In this document: one piece after another, positions 36,382-45,388 of the stretch | How the letters are laid out: each line of letters begins with the position of its first letter | How positions within the stretch are numbered: position 1 is the stretch's first letter | Position numbers and translations under genes: made by a program | Assembly: GCA_025153775.1 (NCBI GenBank) | Contig: JAOALC010000004.1 | Location: forward strand, 1-64,000 | Direction: 5' to 3' | Origin: SAR92 clade bacterium H231 | Lineage (GTDB): Bacteria; Pseudomonadota; Gammaproteobacteria; Pseudomonadales; Porticoccaceae | DNA: 64,000 nt | Notes under the pieces: generated by a model | Seen by the model: the letters and a program-made list of their open reading frames with translations, nothing else | What the model was told of the DNA's origin: nothing | The model's database searches: none

Positions 36382-37914
36382 ATGAAACAACCAATCAACA
36401 TAGTTTGGTATAAACGCGACCTGAGAGTTGATGACCATGCTGCTCTGCACAGGGCTGCGGCCTCTGGTGTTGCTGTAATACCACTGTATGTAGTGGAGCC
36501 CGAATACTGGCAGCAAAATTTTTCATCGCGGCGCCATTGGCACTTTATCTATGACTGCCTAATCGACCTTAGGCAACAGACAGCTGCGCTTGGTCAGCCC
36601 CTGGTGGTTAGGGTTGGCGAGATTCAAAATATAGTTAGTGAACTGCATAAAGCCTACAGTATCAATGGGGTTTATGCCCATGAGGAGAGCGGCAATCAAT
36701 GGACTTACAGCCGAGATAAGGCGTTTATAAGCTGGTGTCGGCAGCATAAACTGCCCTTCTATGAGTACCAGAACAATGCGGTGGTTAGGCGTCTAAAAAG
36801 TCGCGACCACTGGGCTCAACTGCGGGAAGCAACAATGTCACAACCGCTGATTCCACCACCGGAACAGATTGTGCCGGTTGCGGGGCTGGCCGAGGGCAAA
36901 ATACCACTGCCAGACGATCCAATGTTCGGAGACTCTGTGCAGGGAACAGTGCAACAAGGTGGCAGGTTTGCCGCAACAGCAGCTCTGCGCAGCTTTCTAA
37001 CAGACCGCTCAGCGGGCTATGTGAAGCATATATCCAGGCCTGGCACAGCAGACCAATACTGCTCTCGCCTGTCACCCCACCTGACCTGGGGGTCTCTGTC
37101 TGTTCGCGAAGTTGTTAAAGCTACCAACAGCTTCCTGCAGTCGCCTCAGGTTAGTCTGCACCACAGCCAAAGGCGCAGTCTGTCTGCATTTAGCTCTCGC
37201 CTGTCGTGGCGTTGCCACTTTATACAAAAACTCGAAGATCAGCCGCAAATCGAATTTAAATGTATGCATAGTGCCTATGAGACTATTCGCCCTCTAGAGG
37301 GGGACCTATCCGCTTACACTGCCTGGGCAGAGGGAAACACTGGCTATCCACTGGTAGATGCCTGTATGCGCAGCCTCATCCATAGGGGATGGATAACCTT
37401 TCGTATGCGCGCCATGCTGGTGTCCTTTGCTAGTTATCATCTATGGCTAGACTGGCGACAAACCGGCTACCATTTGGCCAGACTATTTACCGACTATGAA
37501 CCTGGTATTCACTATAGTCAGCTGCAGATGCAGTCTGGAGTGACTGGTATCAATGCGGTGCGAATCTACAATCCCATTAAACAGTCCCATGAACAGGATT
37601 CAGATGGTGAGTTTATTCGTCGGTGGGTTCCCGAGCTGCGGCAGGTGCCAAATAGTTGGATTCACGAGCCATGGTTAATGAGTAAAACACTGCAAACTAA
37701 GGCACAATGCATGATTGGAACAGACTATCCAGAGCCAATCGTCGATCATGCCAGAGCTATCCGATCAGCCCGGGAAAAGCTCAGCCAAGCGCGCAAACAA
37801 CAGGATTATAAAACTGAGGCAAACCAGGTTTTTAACAAATTGGGAAGTCGAAACCGACCCCAGAGCCGCAAGCCGATGGAGAAACCCTCCACTCAGATGT
37901 CCCTTTTCCTATAG
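36382..37914 (+). CDS. Photolyase/cryptochrome family flavoprotein
   Basis: A 510-residue protein: N-terminal antenna Rossmann domain (VWYKRDLRVDDHAAL), then the helical FAD domain (SPHLTWGSLSVREV, TGYPLVDACMRSLIHRGWITFRMRAMLVSF, YNPIKQSHEQDSDGEFIRRWVPEL). It differs from classical CPD photolyases: the usual NxGWQW block before the flavin loop reads GIHYSQLQMQSG. This matches a separate bacterial photolyase-like subgroup, so DNA repair is probable but blue-light sensing cannot be excluded. The C-terminus ends QMSLFL, resembling a sliding-clamp-binding peptide. It follows the lipoprotein gene by 13 bp. Confidence 0.84.
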   Translation: MKQPINIVWYKRDLRVDDHAALHRAAASGVAVIPLYVVEPEYWQQNFSSRRHWHFIYDCLIDLRQQTAALGQPLVVRVGEIQNIVSELHKAYSINGVYAHEESGNQWTYSRDKAFISWCRQHKLPFYEYQNNAVVRRLKSRDHWAQLREATMSQPLIPPPEQIVPVAGLAEGKIPLPDDPMFGDSVQGTVQQGGRFAATAALRSFLTDRSAGYVKHISRPGTADQYCSRLSPHLTWGSLSVREVVKATNSFLQSPQVSLHHSQRRSLSAFSSRLSWRCHFIQKLEDQPQIEFKCMHSAYETIRPLEGDLSAYTAWAEGNTGYPLVDACMRSLIHRGWITFRMRAMLVSFASYHLWLDWRQTGYHLARLFTDYEPGIHYSQLQMQSGVTGINAVRIYNPIKQSHEQDSDGEFIRRWVPELRQVPNSWIHEPWLMSKTLQTKAQCMIGTDYPEPIVDHARAIRSAREKLSQARKQQDYKTEANQVFNKLGSRNRPQSRKPMEKPSTQMSLFL

Positions 37915-38011
37915 CTGATTCGCTGGTACAGACAGTAAGGCTTTAACACTAGATTGGTAGTACAGGTGCAATTTAATTTTCGCTGAGATATTCGGCACTT
38001 TAGGAGACAGC

Positions 38012-38353
38012 TTGCAAATTATTATTTCGTTAATTATATTTTTATCCATAACCGCACTGGTTTATTCCCGGGTGGGTTTTGCCAACATTAGCAACAGCTA
38101 TAGCCTTTGGTTTAAAGAGGGCTACTGGGTCAACTACAACGTTGTGGAGGCCATAGCCTGGATTGCAAAAGCCGCCGTAATTCTTCCTGGACTGGTTTGG
38201 CAAAAAGAGATTTGGCAACTGCATCTGGTCACATTGTTGACATCTGCGCTACTAATCTGGGTATCTGAGCGCAAACTGCTGCCCACTATGGTTGCTTTTA
38301 ATACATTGTGGATTGGTTTATCCACAGTGGTTATAGTGCGCAATATAATATAA
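38012..38353 (+). CDS. Small membrane protein of unknown function
   Basis: A 113-residue protein with four predicted membrane spans (about 2-18, 42-62, 68-85, 92-110) and an aromatic loop WFKEGYWVNYNVVEA. It starts at TTG 38012 behind TTAGGAGACAGC, a good ribosome site. No family recognised. It lies 27 bp before the acyltransferase gene and is probably co-transcribed. Confidence 0.6.
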   Translation: MQIIISLIIFLSITALVYSRVGFANISNSYSLWFKEGYWVNYNVVEAIAWIAKAAVILPGLVWQKEIWQLHLVTLLTSALLIWVSERKLLPTMVAFNTLWIGLSTVVIVRNII

Positions 38354-38380
38354 ACCACTCTGGCCTGACTGCTTAGGGAG

Positions 38381-38971
38381 ATGGCTGTGCGCTACACGCT
38401 TTTTTCTACACCCATACTAACTCCAATATTGCGTGTTTTATCCAAGCTAATATTAAAGATTATTCGCTGGCGAGTTATAGGCGCATTGCCCCAGGAGCAC
38501 AAAAAGTATGTGCTGATTGTGGCGCCCCATACCTCAAACTGGGATTTTATTCTGTTTGTTTTGGCTGTTTCCGTACTGCGCCTAAAACCCAGCGTACTCA
38601 TAAAAAGCACCCTATTTGTAGGCCCTCTCGGATGGTTTTTACGCTACTGTGGGGCCATCCCCGTCAATCGCAAGCAGGCGAGTTCATTGGTCAACTATAT
38701 CGCTGATATTTACGCCGAGCGCGAAGAGTTCGTTCTGATTATTACTCCAGAGGGCACTCGCAGTGCAAACCCAAACTGGAAGCTTGGATTTCATCATGTG
38801 GCTACTACAGCAGAGGTGCCCATACTAATAGTCTATGTGGACAGTGCCATAAGAACCATTGGTATAGAGGGTTTAATGGAGCCAACCAATGATGTCGACG
38901 CCGATTTGGTCAAAATCAAAACGTTTTTTGACGGCAAAAGTGGCTTAAGGCCAAGCAACTATGCATCCTAA
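38381..38971 (+). CDS. 1-acyl-glycerol-3-phosphate acyltransferase-like protein
   Basis: A 196-residue protein of the LPLAT/PlsC family. HTSNWD (H50, D55) is the catalytic HX4D motif and TPEGTRS (E124, G125) binds the phosphate of the acceptor. It is shorter than PlsC of E. coli and closer to the small glycerol acyltransferase group. An N-terminal hydrophobic stretch may dock it on the membrane. It transfers a fatty acyl chain to a lysophospholipid or similar acceptor. Confidence 0.82.
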   Translation: MAVRYTLFSTPILTPILRVLSKLILKIIRWRVIGALPQEHKKYVLIVAPHTSNWDFILFVLAVSVLRLKPSVLIKSTLFVGPLGWFLRYCGAIPVNRKQASSLVNYIADIYAEREEFVLIITPEGTRSANPNWKLGFHHVATTAEVPILIVYVDSAIRTIGIEGLMEPTNDVDADLVKIKTFFDGKSGLRPSNYAS

Positions 38972-39079
38972 AAACGGCAGATAGAAATGCTTGGGCCGCG
39001 GGCTAACAGCTCAGTGCCAGATTAGGCTAATAGTTGTAGCTAGTCACAACCAGCCGGCAAGTGGAGTCAAAAGCTCCTG

Positions 39080-39124
39080 ACCCTCATCTGGTTTGATTAA
39101 CTGGGCTATTCAGTTATGCTTAGG
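39080..39124 (+). promoter_or_regulatory. Repeated promoter module, copy 1
   Basis: TTGATT at 39093-39098 and TATGCT at 39115-39120, 16 bp apart, with the conserved spacer core GGGCTATTCAG and TTAGG after the -10. It is the most divergent of four copies. It lies 26 bp before the beta-propeller start; AAAGGATC serves as ribosome site. Confidence 0.65.
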
Positions 39125-39145
39125 TGACAAAAAAAGGATCAAGTT

Positions 39146-40330
39146 ATGGCGTCAAGAAAAGCTTTTTGGATTGGCCTAGCGACAACTGTTTTATTGGCTA
39201 TGCCATTAACAGCTCAAGCGCAGCCACCGTATATAACAACAGATACCAACACTACCTTAGTCAGTTTCAATGACGGTGAAGCTGGTGCTCTGGTTGCTGG
39301 TTCTGGCGCTGTGGTAGCAGATTCTTTGACAGTCATTAATCTCTCACCAAATTCGCCGCCTGTTATAAAAACAGTCTATGAGTCAGTTGCAACCACCTTA
39401 CTGGGAGCACCTCATGCCACAATAATCGGCCATTACGCTGTTGTTACTAACCATACACTCAGGCTTAGTGAGAACCTCAGCTTTGTAGATGTCGACAGCC
39501 CGGCTGTAGGTAAGAATCAAGTTGTAATTATGGATCTTAGGACACTCGAAGTAACAGACACTCTTCAGCTTGATACAAGCCCGTGGTTGGCAAAGCCAGT
39601 TGGCGATGGAAATAGAGCGATTATCGGGCTATCAAATGGCTGGCTTGTTATTACCGTTGATACTGAGGGAGGCATTGTCAAAAAAACCTACAGCGAATTT
39701 GACCTGACTATTATGTCATTTGATATTAGCTCGGACCAAACGAGTATTTTAGCGGGAGTTCAAGGTCACTCGGGCGAATGGTGGTTAGCTAAATACCTTT
39801 TAGCTGATGATGATACTGTTGTACTGGAAGGCAAGACCACAACCAATGAATTTTTTGTGGATGCGCCCTTCGCGCCCCGCATTGCACCCAATGGAAAAAC
39901 CGCACTTGTGCTGAATAGCGGGGGTTTCTCTGATGGCCTGTTAGATGATGTTGTGGTGGTTGACCTTACAGAAAATATAGTCGTGCACAGTGTGGGACAG
40001 GTTTCAGATGGGCTTGAGAGCGTAGCGATACATCCGTCTGGAGAATTTGCAGTGATCTCGGGTCTCAATGCCATGCCCTGGTCAGTTACCAGTCATCTTG
40101 CAGTAATCTCTCTATTATCCGACTCTGCAGAGTTACTTTACAGCCTGCCCATTGAGGCTTTACCCGAGGGTATTGAGTTTTCAAAAAGCGGTGAGCAGCT
40201 ATTTGTAGGATCGACTTTAGCAAACCATATCTCGGTATATAAAGTTGAAGGCATGATGTTAACAAGATTACCCCAGGTTTTACCCGTTGGTGAAGGACAT
40301 GTGGCTCTGGGCATTGGGTTTGGAAGATAA
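39146..40330 (+). CDS. Secreted beta-propeller protein
   Basis: A 394-residue exported protein. The signal peptide ends LTAQAQ near residue 27. The rest is a series of blade-like repeats: VVIMDLRTLEVTDTLQLD, SDQTSILAGVQG, DVVVVDLTENIVVHSVGQ, SVAIHPSGEFAVISG, EGIEFSKSGEQLFVGS. These resemble the YVTN/lactonase-type propellers. No catalytic site identified. It is controlled by repeated-module copy 1. Confidence 0.65.
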   Translation: MASRKAFWIGLATTVLLAMPLTAQAQPPYITTDTNTTLVSFNDGEAGALVAGSGAVVADSLTVINLSPNSPPVIKTVYESVATTLLGAPHATIIGHYAVVTNHTLRLSENLSFVDVDSPAVGKNQVVIMDLRTLEVTDTLQLDTSPWLAKPVGDGNRAIIGLSNGWLVITVDTEGGIVKKTYSEFDLTIMSFDISSDQTSILAGVQGHSGEWWLAKYLLADDDTVVLEGKTTTNEFFVDAPFAPRIAPNGKTALVLNSGGFSDGLLDDVVVVDLTENIVVHSVGQVSDGLESVAIHPSGEFAVISGLNAMPWSVTSHLAVISLLSDSAELLYSLPIEALPEGIEFSKSGEQLFVGSTLANHISVYKVEGMMLTRLPQVLPVGEGHVALGIGFGR

Positions 40331-40365
40331 CTAACCCTTCAACTAGGAAGTGCTAATTTTTTACA

Positions 40366-40415
40366 TTGATCTAGCCCACATTTGGCTAAACCGGCTATTC
40401 ATATATGATTAGATA
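40366..40415 (+). promoter_or_regulatory. Repeated promoter module, copy 2
   Basis: TTGGCT at 40382-40387 and TATGAT at 40404-40409, 16 bp apart; GGCTATTCA in the spacer and GATCTAGCCC just upstream of the -35, as in copies 3 and 4. It lies ahead of the GST-like gene. Confidence 0.72.
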
Positions 40416-40436
40416 GTCAATAAAGGGATGGGACCT

Positions 40437-41393
40437 ATGATTTCAGATTTGGACACTCTTTCTGCTTATTCAACGGAAAATATGCTAGCTTTGAAGCCGT
40501 TGACAGACGTCACGTGTAAAGTGGCGCCGCAAGCAGGCATCCACCTATTTCATTTTTCCCAATCGCTCTGCTCGATGAAAGTTCGCCAAGCCCTAGCAGA
40601 GAACGCTGTGCAGTGGACATCCCACCATGTGCTTCTTCCTGCTTATCAACAATATGAACCTGATTATGTTCGTATAAATCCTCGATGCGTAGTGCCTACC
40701 TTAGTTTGTGATGGAAAAGTTACGACAGATTCATTGAATATTCTAAACCTTATAATCAGTAAATTATCGAACTCTCATATCTCACAAAAGCCATCTGATC
40801 ATGAATTTGAGGCTATCGCCTCATGGCTGAACAAAGCGGACAGCCTCCCGATCGAAGCGTTCACTTATGGAGATAATCGAGGTACGAACAAGTCTTTTCT
40901 ATTTAAAAAGGCGGCAGACGGTGGCAAAGGCCATGAATTTAAAGCTAATCTTTTGAGAAAATTAGTTAAACGCCATGAAAATGAAAAGCAGTTGTATGAC
41001 GCATATAGAAGTAAGTTAAATATTGTCGAAAATACACTTAAAGTAATTCAAACGCCTTCTCGGATGCATACCTTATACGATTCTGCTGACTCCACTTTAA
41101 CAGAACTTGAGGCTCAGCTGTTGAGTGGCCCCTTCAAAAATAATGGTTGGCTAGCATCGCAGAAGTTCAGTTTGGCTGACATAGTATGGGGCGTTGTTCT
41201 TTATCGACTACAGAAACTTGGTTTAGAGCCATTACTTTGGAGTAATAAGACAATCATAGGTCAATATTGTGAAAAATTATTTGCCAGAGAATCCTTCAAA
41301 AGAGGAATTTTGGATTGGAGTAATGTTCCCAAGCATGTGATTCTCCCCATGATCAAGCATAAACTATTTCATCGGACTAAATTAAGCAGTTAG
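40437..41393 (+). CDS. Glutathione S-transferase-like protein
   Basis: A 318-residue protein. The N-terminal thioredoxin-like domain shows IHLFHFSQSLCSMKVRQAL, VPTL with its cis-Pro and TTDSLNI in place of the usual DS(H/R)xI glutathione site. The C-terminal helical domain is long (over 200 residues) with FSLADIVWGVVLYRL, a GST C-terminal motif. A Cys or Ser in the SLCS segment may be the active residue. I used the ATG at 40437 because AAAGGG lies at proper distance; the ATG at 40428 sits on that site. Substrate unknown. Confidence 0.75.
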   Translation: MISDLDTLSAYSTENMLALKPLTDVTCKVAPQAGIHLFHFSQSLCSMKVRQALAENAVQWTSHHVLLPAYQQYEPDYVRINPRCVVPTLVCDGKVTTDSLNILNLIISKLSNSHISQKPSDHEFEAIASWLNKADSLPIEAFTYGDNRGTNKSFLFKKAADGGKGHEFKANLLRKLVKRHENEKQLYDAYRSKLNIVENTLKVIQTPSRMHTLYDSADSTLTELEAQLLSGPFKNNGWLASQKFSLADIVWGVVLYRLQKLGLEPLLWSNKTIIGQYCEKLFARESFKRGILDWSNVPKHVILPMIKHKLFHRTKLSS

Positions 41394-41427
41394 ATATTTT
41401 AAGTCTGTGCAACCACAATCAGCATAC

Positions 41428-41485
41428 CTCTTATCTCGATCTAGCCCTGATTTGACTGGATGGGGTATTCAGATATGATTAGGTA
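41428..41485 (+). promoter_or_regulatory. Repeated promoter module, copy 3
   Basis: TTGACT at 41452-41457 and TATGAT at 41474-41479, 16 bp apart. Nearly identical to copy 4 from CTCGATCTAGCCCT through ATGATTAGGTA. It precedes the 119-residue unknown gene. Confidence 0.78.
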
Positions 41486-41515
41486 AAACTTATTAATGAG
41501 GAATAAAAAGCTGTA

Positions 41516-41875
41516 ATGTTAAACAAAAGCTATGAATGGAATACAGAGTATGAGTCGCATCACATAAAAGTTACCTGCTGGTATGACCTTAGAGAGGAGC
41601 CTTTTAAAGGTGGCGGTAAGGTCTTAGTGGATAATGAAATTGTCGGCAGTTGGGGGCTGGTTATCCCTGAAGCTAAAAAGCCAATTGTTAGTATAACTAG
41701 AGTAAATGACAAAATTAGATTCCTTAATATTTATGCTGCAGGTGCTTTTAAACCAAAGCTTTCTGTCGAGGTCAATGGGACGTTCATTTATCAAGATAAG
41801 CTAAACATGTTTGATCGATATTTCTTAAAAAATCCCAAGGTAGTAAAAAAGATGAAGAAGTGGACAGGAATGTAA
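41516..41875 (+). CDS. Hypothetical protein
   Basis: A 119-residue protein I do not recognise. No signal peptide. Alternating strands (IKVTCWYDL, GKVLVDNEIVGSW, KPIVSITRV, LSVEVNGTFIYQDK) suggest a beta-sandwich; the C-terminus is basic (KNPKVVKKMKKWTGM). GAGG lies 13 nt upstream of the start. It is driven by module copy 3. Confidence 0.6.
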   Translation: MLNKSYEWNTEYESHHIKVTCWYDLREEPFKGGGKVLVDNEIVGSWGLVIPEAKKPIVSITRVNDKIRFLNIYAAGAFKPKLSVEVNGTFIYQDKLNMFDRYFLKNPKVVKKMKKWTGM

Positions 41876-41909
41876 GTTAATTTCAACCCCCCTAGAGTCG
41901 AAAACAATC

Positions 41910-41975
41910 TGTATATCTCACCTCGATCTAGCCCTAATTTGACTGGATGGGCTATTCAGTTATGATTAGGTAATT
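41910..41975 (+). promoter_or_regulatory. Repeated promoter module, copy 4
   Basis: TTGACT at 41939-41944 and TATGAT at 41961-41966, 16 bp apart; spacer contains GGGCTATTCAGT. TAGCCC upstream of the -35 and GGGCTA in the spacer form an inverted repeat. It precedes a short secreted ORF. Confidence 0.78.
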
Positions 41976-41992
41976 AATAAAGGGAGTTACTC

Positions 41993-42223
41993 ATGAAACG
42001 ACTAATCTTACTTATATTACTGTTCTCTACGCACTCTTTTGCTGAAGGCCATTCGGAAAGACATTTTTTCAATGCTTTATGGAGAGTTCATTTACAGGGT
42101 CAATGTAGAGTAAAGATACAGGCGACTAAGCCTGCTCAACTGATACTGCTTTTTCTAAAACAGTTCTCTCTGCTAAAACGGTTATGTCCTTTTTTAGCGG
42201 CTCTCTTACAAACTCCGGCATAG
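41993..42223 (+). pseudogene. Truncated secreted protein ORF behind promoter copy 4
   Basis: A 76-codon frame beginning with a clean signal peptide (MKRLILLILLFSTHSFAEGHS) and a good ribosome site (AAAGGGAGTTACTC). After about 35 residues it loses protein-like character and runs into the antisense 3' end of the decayed leftward gene. It looks like a secreted-protein gene cut by a recombination breakpoint, although a genuine 76-residue peptide cannot be excluded. Confidence 0.5.
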
Positions 42224-42716
42224 GCTGCGCGCTGACCAACACCCTCTGAGATAAGTGATCTCTATCCAATATTGACGATCTATTGAGCCCTTCACTGATA
42301 ATAAGTTGTCGAGCAAAATTTATATGCAACGAAAAATAAGCCGAGAAGTCTTCAAGACTATGCCAATTATTACACCACTCAAGGTACAGCTCTCGATTAC
42401 TCAAGATTAAATCTCTAAAATACAATGGCCAAGCATAACCACCAGCGCCCTCTGATTCGCCGGCATCCAAGTCAAGTTCGACAGATTTAGCATCCACCGA
42501 CAATATCTGTTCTCACGCCGCTGGATGCACATCATAGACTTCCTATACGGCACTGAGACGCTTGGCGGTGTAGTCTGCATCCGGATAGCCTGCACTACCG
42601 GCGTTTGCCCAAATAAGTACCTCTCAGCTTTTGTCCGTTAAACTCTGGATATTGACAGGGAACATGACGACACGTTTCTCACCGGTTTTAATTTGCGAGG
42701 GAATCCCGATTAGCAC
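42126..42716 (-). pseudogene. Decayed leftward gene of unrecognised family
   Basis: One minus-strand frame reads protein-like across three stops: VLIGIPSQIKTGEKRVVMFP...SLTDKS*, EVLIWANAGSAGYPDADYTA...SAV*, EVYDVHPAA*, then an open stretch of 125 codons (from 42503) with GAGGYAWPLYFRDLILSNRE and YLEWCNNWHSLEDF. The pieces keep the same frame, so the damage is nonsense changes. I cannot name the family. It fills most of the 544-bp gap between 42224 and 42767. Confidence 0.6.
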
Positions 42717-42767
42717 TTAATTCTCCTAAATGACAAGGTTAACCAAAGTTCCATTTTAACGGCCGAA

Positions 42768-44120
42768 TCATAGATCAAACGATTGGTCCGCTAATTTGCA
42801 AGAAGGTTTAAATGCTCGCAAGTTCGGCAGCACGTACTCAATTTTCGATAAGGGTACTCCCAACCAAAGCGCAAGCTTGGCGAAGTATTGATCGTTAGAG
42901 GTAGTCGGTGCATAAACCCCATTGCCGATATTTAGTGGGTTTAGCGATGACAATTTAGGATAACGGCCATACACTTGGCCACCTCGTATGCCGCCCCCCA
43001 TTACAATTTGATGACCGCCCCAACCATGATCTGAACCAGATCCATTTGATGTAAGCGAACGACCAAATTCTGAAACAGTAGATGTTATAACAGACTCAAA
43101 TAACCCCAAGTCACTAAGCGCATTGCGAAAAGATAGGAGACCTTGACTCAAGACAGACAACATCATGGCCTGATTTTTAAGTAACTGGTGATGATGGTCC
43201 CACCCACTAAAACTCACATAAAAAATTTGCCGAACTGGTTTTGTAGGATCTTGCTCTGAAATGATATGTGCCACCCTTGAAAGCTGCTGAGAAAGATAAT
43301 CTTGCCCGGATTCTAGCCGTGAATCTGAATACTTTTCTCGCTCGACATAGGCTCCAAAACCGGTTTTTGTATCTATATTTAACTCAGTCTCTGGCCAGCT
43401 CGACGAAGCGCCATGGGCAGTGCAATACCCCTCCTTGGCTAACTGGCTAATGACATAATCGAAATCAACACCAACAGAATGCCCTGAGATCGATGAATGC
43501 ATATTTGAGAATTGGCAGATGTACGGCAGAGTCTTGGTACCCAGCTGAAATAGGTTAGCACCAGACATTGACACACTTATTGGACTATCGGTACTTGGGA
43601 AAAAATGCTGTAATAAATCGGCAGCACGACCACCCCAACCTGATGATGATTGCAGATGTGATGAGCCTGCTTGCCAGCCATATATCTGGCCATTATGTGA
43701 CAATAACTGTTCAGGTCCGATATTGAGACTCGACTTAAGCTCGGCGCGACTAAGAGGTCTATCGAGAGCACCAACATTTGCTAAAAAGGCAACATCGCCT
43801 TTATCATAAAGCTCTTGAATCTCAGGCATGCCTGAATGGACGCTAAAGGAACTGGCGGTGACACCTCGGTTAGTCAAGTCAATTAAATTGCTCCGATCTA
43901 ATGCCAGATTGCCTCGAGCATTAGCGTAAGCTGCATACTGAACCTCATCACTTGGAACCAGCATATTGAACGAATCGTTACCACCAGCCAAGTTAATACA
44001 GACTAAGGCACGATAACCAGAGTCCTCAGACAACAACCTATCTCCTGCAGTCAGAGGAGATGCCAGTAGCGATGCACCGATTGCACCACCGTTAATCATA
44101 AATTGACGCCTTGTCAGCAT
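42768..44120 (-). CDS. DUF1501 family protein with Tat-type signal
   Basis: A 450-residue exported protein. TRRQFMINGGAIGASLLA is a twin-arginine-like signal. Then LVCINLAGGNDSFNMLVP, near residues 40-57, is the DUF1501 hallmark; later blocks VSFSGWDHHHQLLKNQAMML and EFGRSLTSNGSGSDHGWGGHQIVMGGGIRGG fit the sulfatase-related (alkaline phosphatase-like) fold of this group. Activity in the family is unproven. It lies 110 bp downstream of a SnoaL protein gene, same strand as the sulfatase. Confidence 0.87.
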   Translation of the reverse strand: MLTRRQFMINGGAIGASLLASPLTAGDRLLSEDSGYRALVCINLAGGNDSFNMLVPSDEVQYAAYANARGNLALDRSNLIDLTNRGVTASSFSVHSGMPEIQELYDKGDVAFLANVGALDRPLSRAELKSSLNIGPEQLLSHNGQIYGWQAGSSHLQSSSGWGGRAADLLQHFFPSTDSPISVSMSGANLFQLGTKTLPYICQFSNMHSSISGHSVGVDFDYVISQLAKEGYCTAHGASSSWPETELNIDTKTGFGAYVEREKYSDSRLESGQDYLSQQLSRVAHIISEQDPTKPVRQIFYVSFSGWDHHHQLLKNQAMMLSVLSQGLLSFRNALSDLGLFESVITSTVSEFGRSLTSNGSGSDHGWGGHQIVMGGGIRGGQVYGRYPKLSSLNPLNIGNGVYAPTTSNDQYFAKLALWLGVPLSKIEYVLPNLRAFKPSCKLADQSFDL

Positions 44121-44230
44121 CTAATTGTCCTTTTTAATGGCCGCTTATCTAATTTATTGTCTTTCCTTGAATGCTGCCTGATCTTTGGTACTGTTAATTT
44201 GCAGTCATTTAAATCACGTCTAAATTTTTA

Positions 44231-45340
44231 CTAGAATTTACGAGCGCTTAATTTGCTGGCACTGGGATCAAAACCGTTAACTGGGAGATCCCACCAATTA
44301 ATACCCCGTTTTCTGAGTTCATGCTGACGATGCATGCGATCAAACAGATCGATATCCATCTGCATAAACAGATCGATCAAATCAATAGGTATCCAATTCT
44401 GTATCAAATAGTCTCCTTCGCGCCGATACCAATCGAAGTCACGGAGTGTCATCATTTTTTGGGTGCCGGCAACACCTTGGTATTCTCCATGATGCAAAGA
44501 AAACTTTGAATCCCAGATGCCAAGTGCGCCGAAGTGTCCCTCTGCATAATAGCCCATAAAGCGTCCACCAGGCTTTTCATCAATTTCTCGGTCACCAAAT
44601 CCAAGCACCCATGGCCTTTGGTGGAAGTCCTTAAATTCCTCAATGGTATGGGTAGAGCCGATACCAGTCGGCCCCATCCAATGAAAGTCAGGATGCCAAA
44701 AATAATGATGCTGCATCGTATCCATGTTTTCCATATCACGACTTCTATTGTACCAGCCCATGCTATTGGCCATTGCATCAACTAACTGAAGTGTTTTACG
44801 GCTCTCTAGTTCATCTTGCTCGGTTAGAAGAATCCCGTTCGTACCAGGCTTTACAACCTTCCCTCCCTCTTGGCCAAGCGCAGGTGGCAATACCTGAAAT
44901 CCCGCCTGTTTCATCACACCAAGAATATCGAAAATCACATAGCTCTCAACTATTTTTTCGTCACGCATAACAAAAAATTGACCAAAGTTAATCTGAGTTT
45001 TCTTGCCAGTTGCGGGAATGCCGAGCCAATCATGAACAAAAGTTCCTGTCAAATAGCCATAGCCAGATACCCATTCTTCACCATCAGACAAGCCACCCAA
45101 AAGAATATGAGGGACCCGTTCAATATCGGGGAATGAATTCAGTAATGGCTCCCAAAAAATTGTAACTAGATCATCGATTCCGCGGATGTGATTGAAAGGT
45201 TGCGATCCATTCCAGTTAATATTTCGATCGAATGCTTTCTTGCAGATACCTTTGACCTCATGAGGTTTAGCGCTATTCATTCGTTGCCAATAATTCCATA
45301 CAACGGCCTTATTCTTTTGATTTTTAACTTTCCAATCCAT
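44231..45340 (-). CDS. Two-domain SnoaL-like (NTF2-fold) protein A
   Basis: A 369-residue protein built from two NTF2/SnoaL-like halves: residues ~10-150 (AFDRNINWNG, GIDDLVTIFWEPLLNSFPDIER, GTFVHDWLGIPATGKKTQI typical of SnoaL ester cyclases) and ~190-330 (HPDFHWMGPTGIGSTHTIEEF, GRFMGYYAEGHFG). Single-domain relatives bind small polyketide- or terpene-like molecules as cyclases, hydrolases or isomerases. No signal peptide. It lies 48 bp downstream of the sulfatase gene and has a related gene at 58892 and a relic at about 50771. Confidence 0.8.
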   Translation of the reverse strand: MDWKVKNQKNKAVVWNYWQRMNSAKPHEVKGICKKAFDRNINWNGSQPFNHIRGIDDLVTIFWEPLLNSFPDIERVPHILLGGLSDGEEWVSGYGYLTGTFVHDWLGIPATGKKTQINFGQFFVMRDEKIVESYVIFDILGVMKQAGFQVLPPALGQEGGKVVKPGTNGILLTEQDELESRKTLQLVDAMANSMGWYNRSRDMENMDTMQHHYFWHPDFHWMGPTGIGSTHTIEEFKDFHQRPWVLGFGDREIDEKPGGRFMGYYAEGHFGALGIWDSKFSLHHGEYQGVAGTQKMMTLRDFDWYRREGDYLIQNWIPIDLIDLFMQMDIDLFDRMHRQHELRKRGINWWDLPVNGFDPSASKLSARKF

Positions 45341-45388
45341 AATTTATCCTCGAGATCTTATAAGTTCATATAGCGGCTATGTGTTTGA

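Noticed and set aside
39080-41993. Possible integron cassette array with attC sites
   Set aside because: The repeats lie directly before genes with promoter boxes, not after them; I found no attC core pair (GTTRRRY/RYYYAAC) and no integrase.
39080-41993. CRISPR-like repeats
   Set aside because: Spacing is about 0.5-1.3 kb, filled by genes; copies are imperfect and no cas genes are present.
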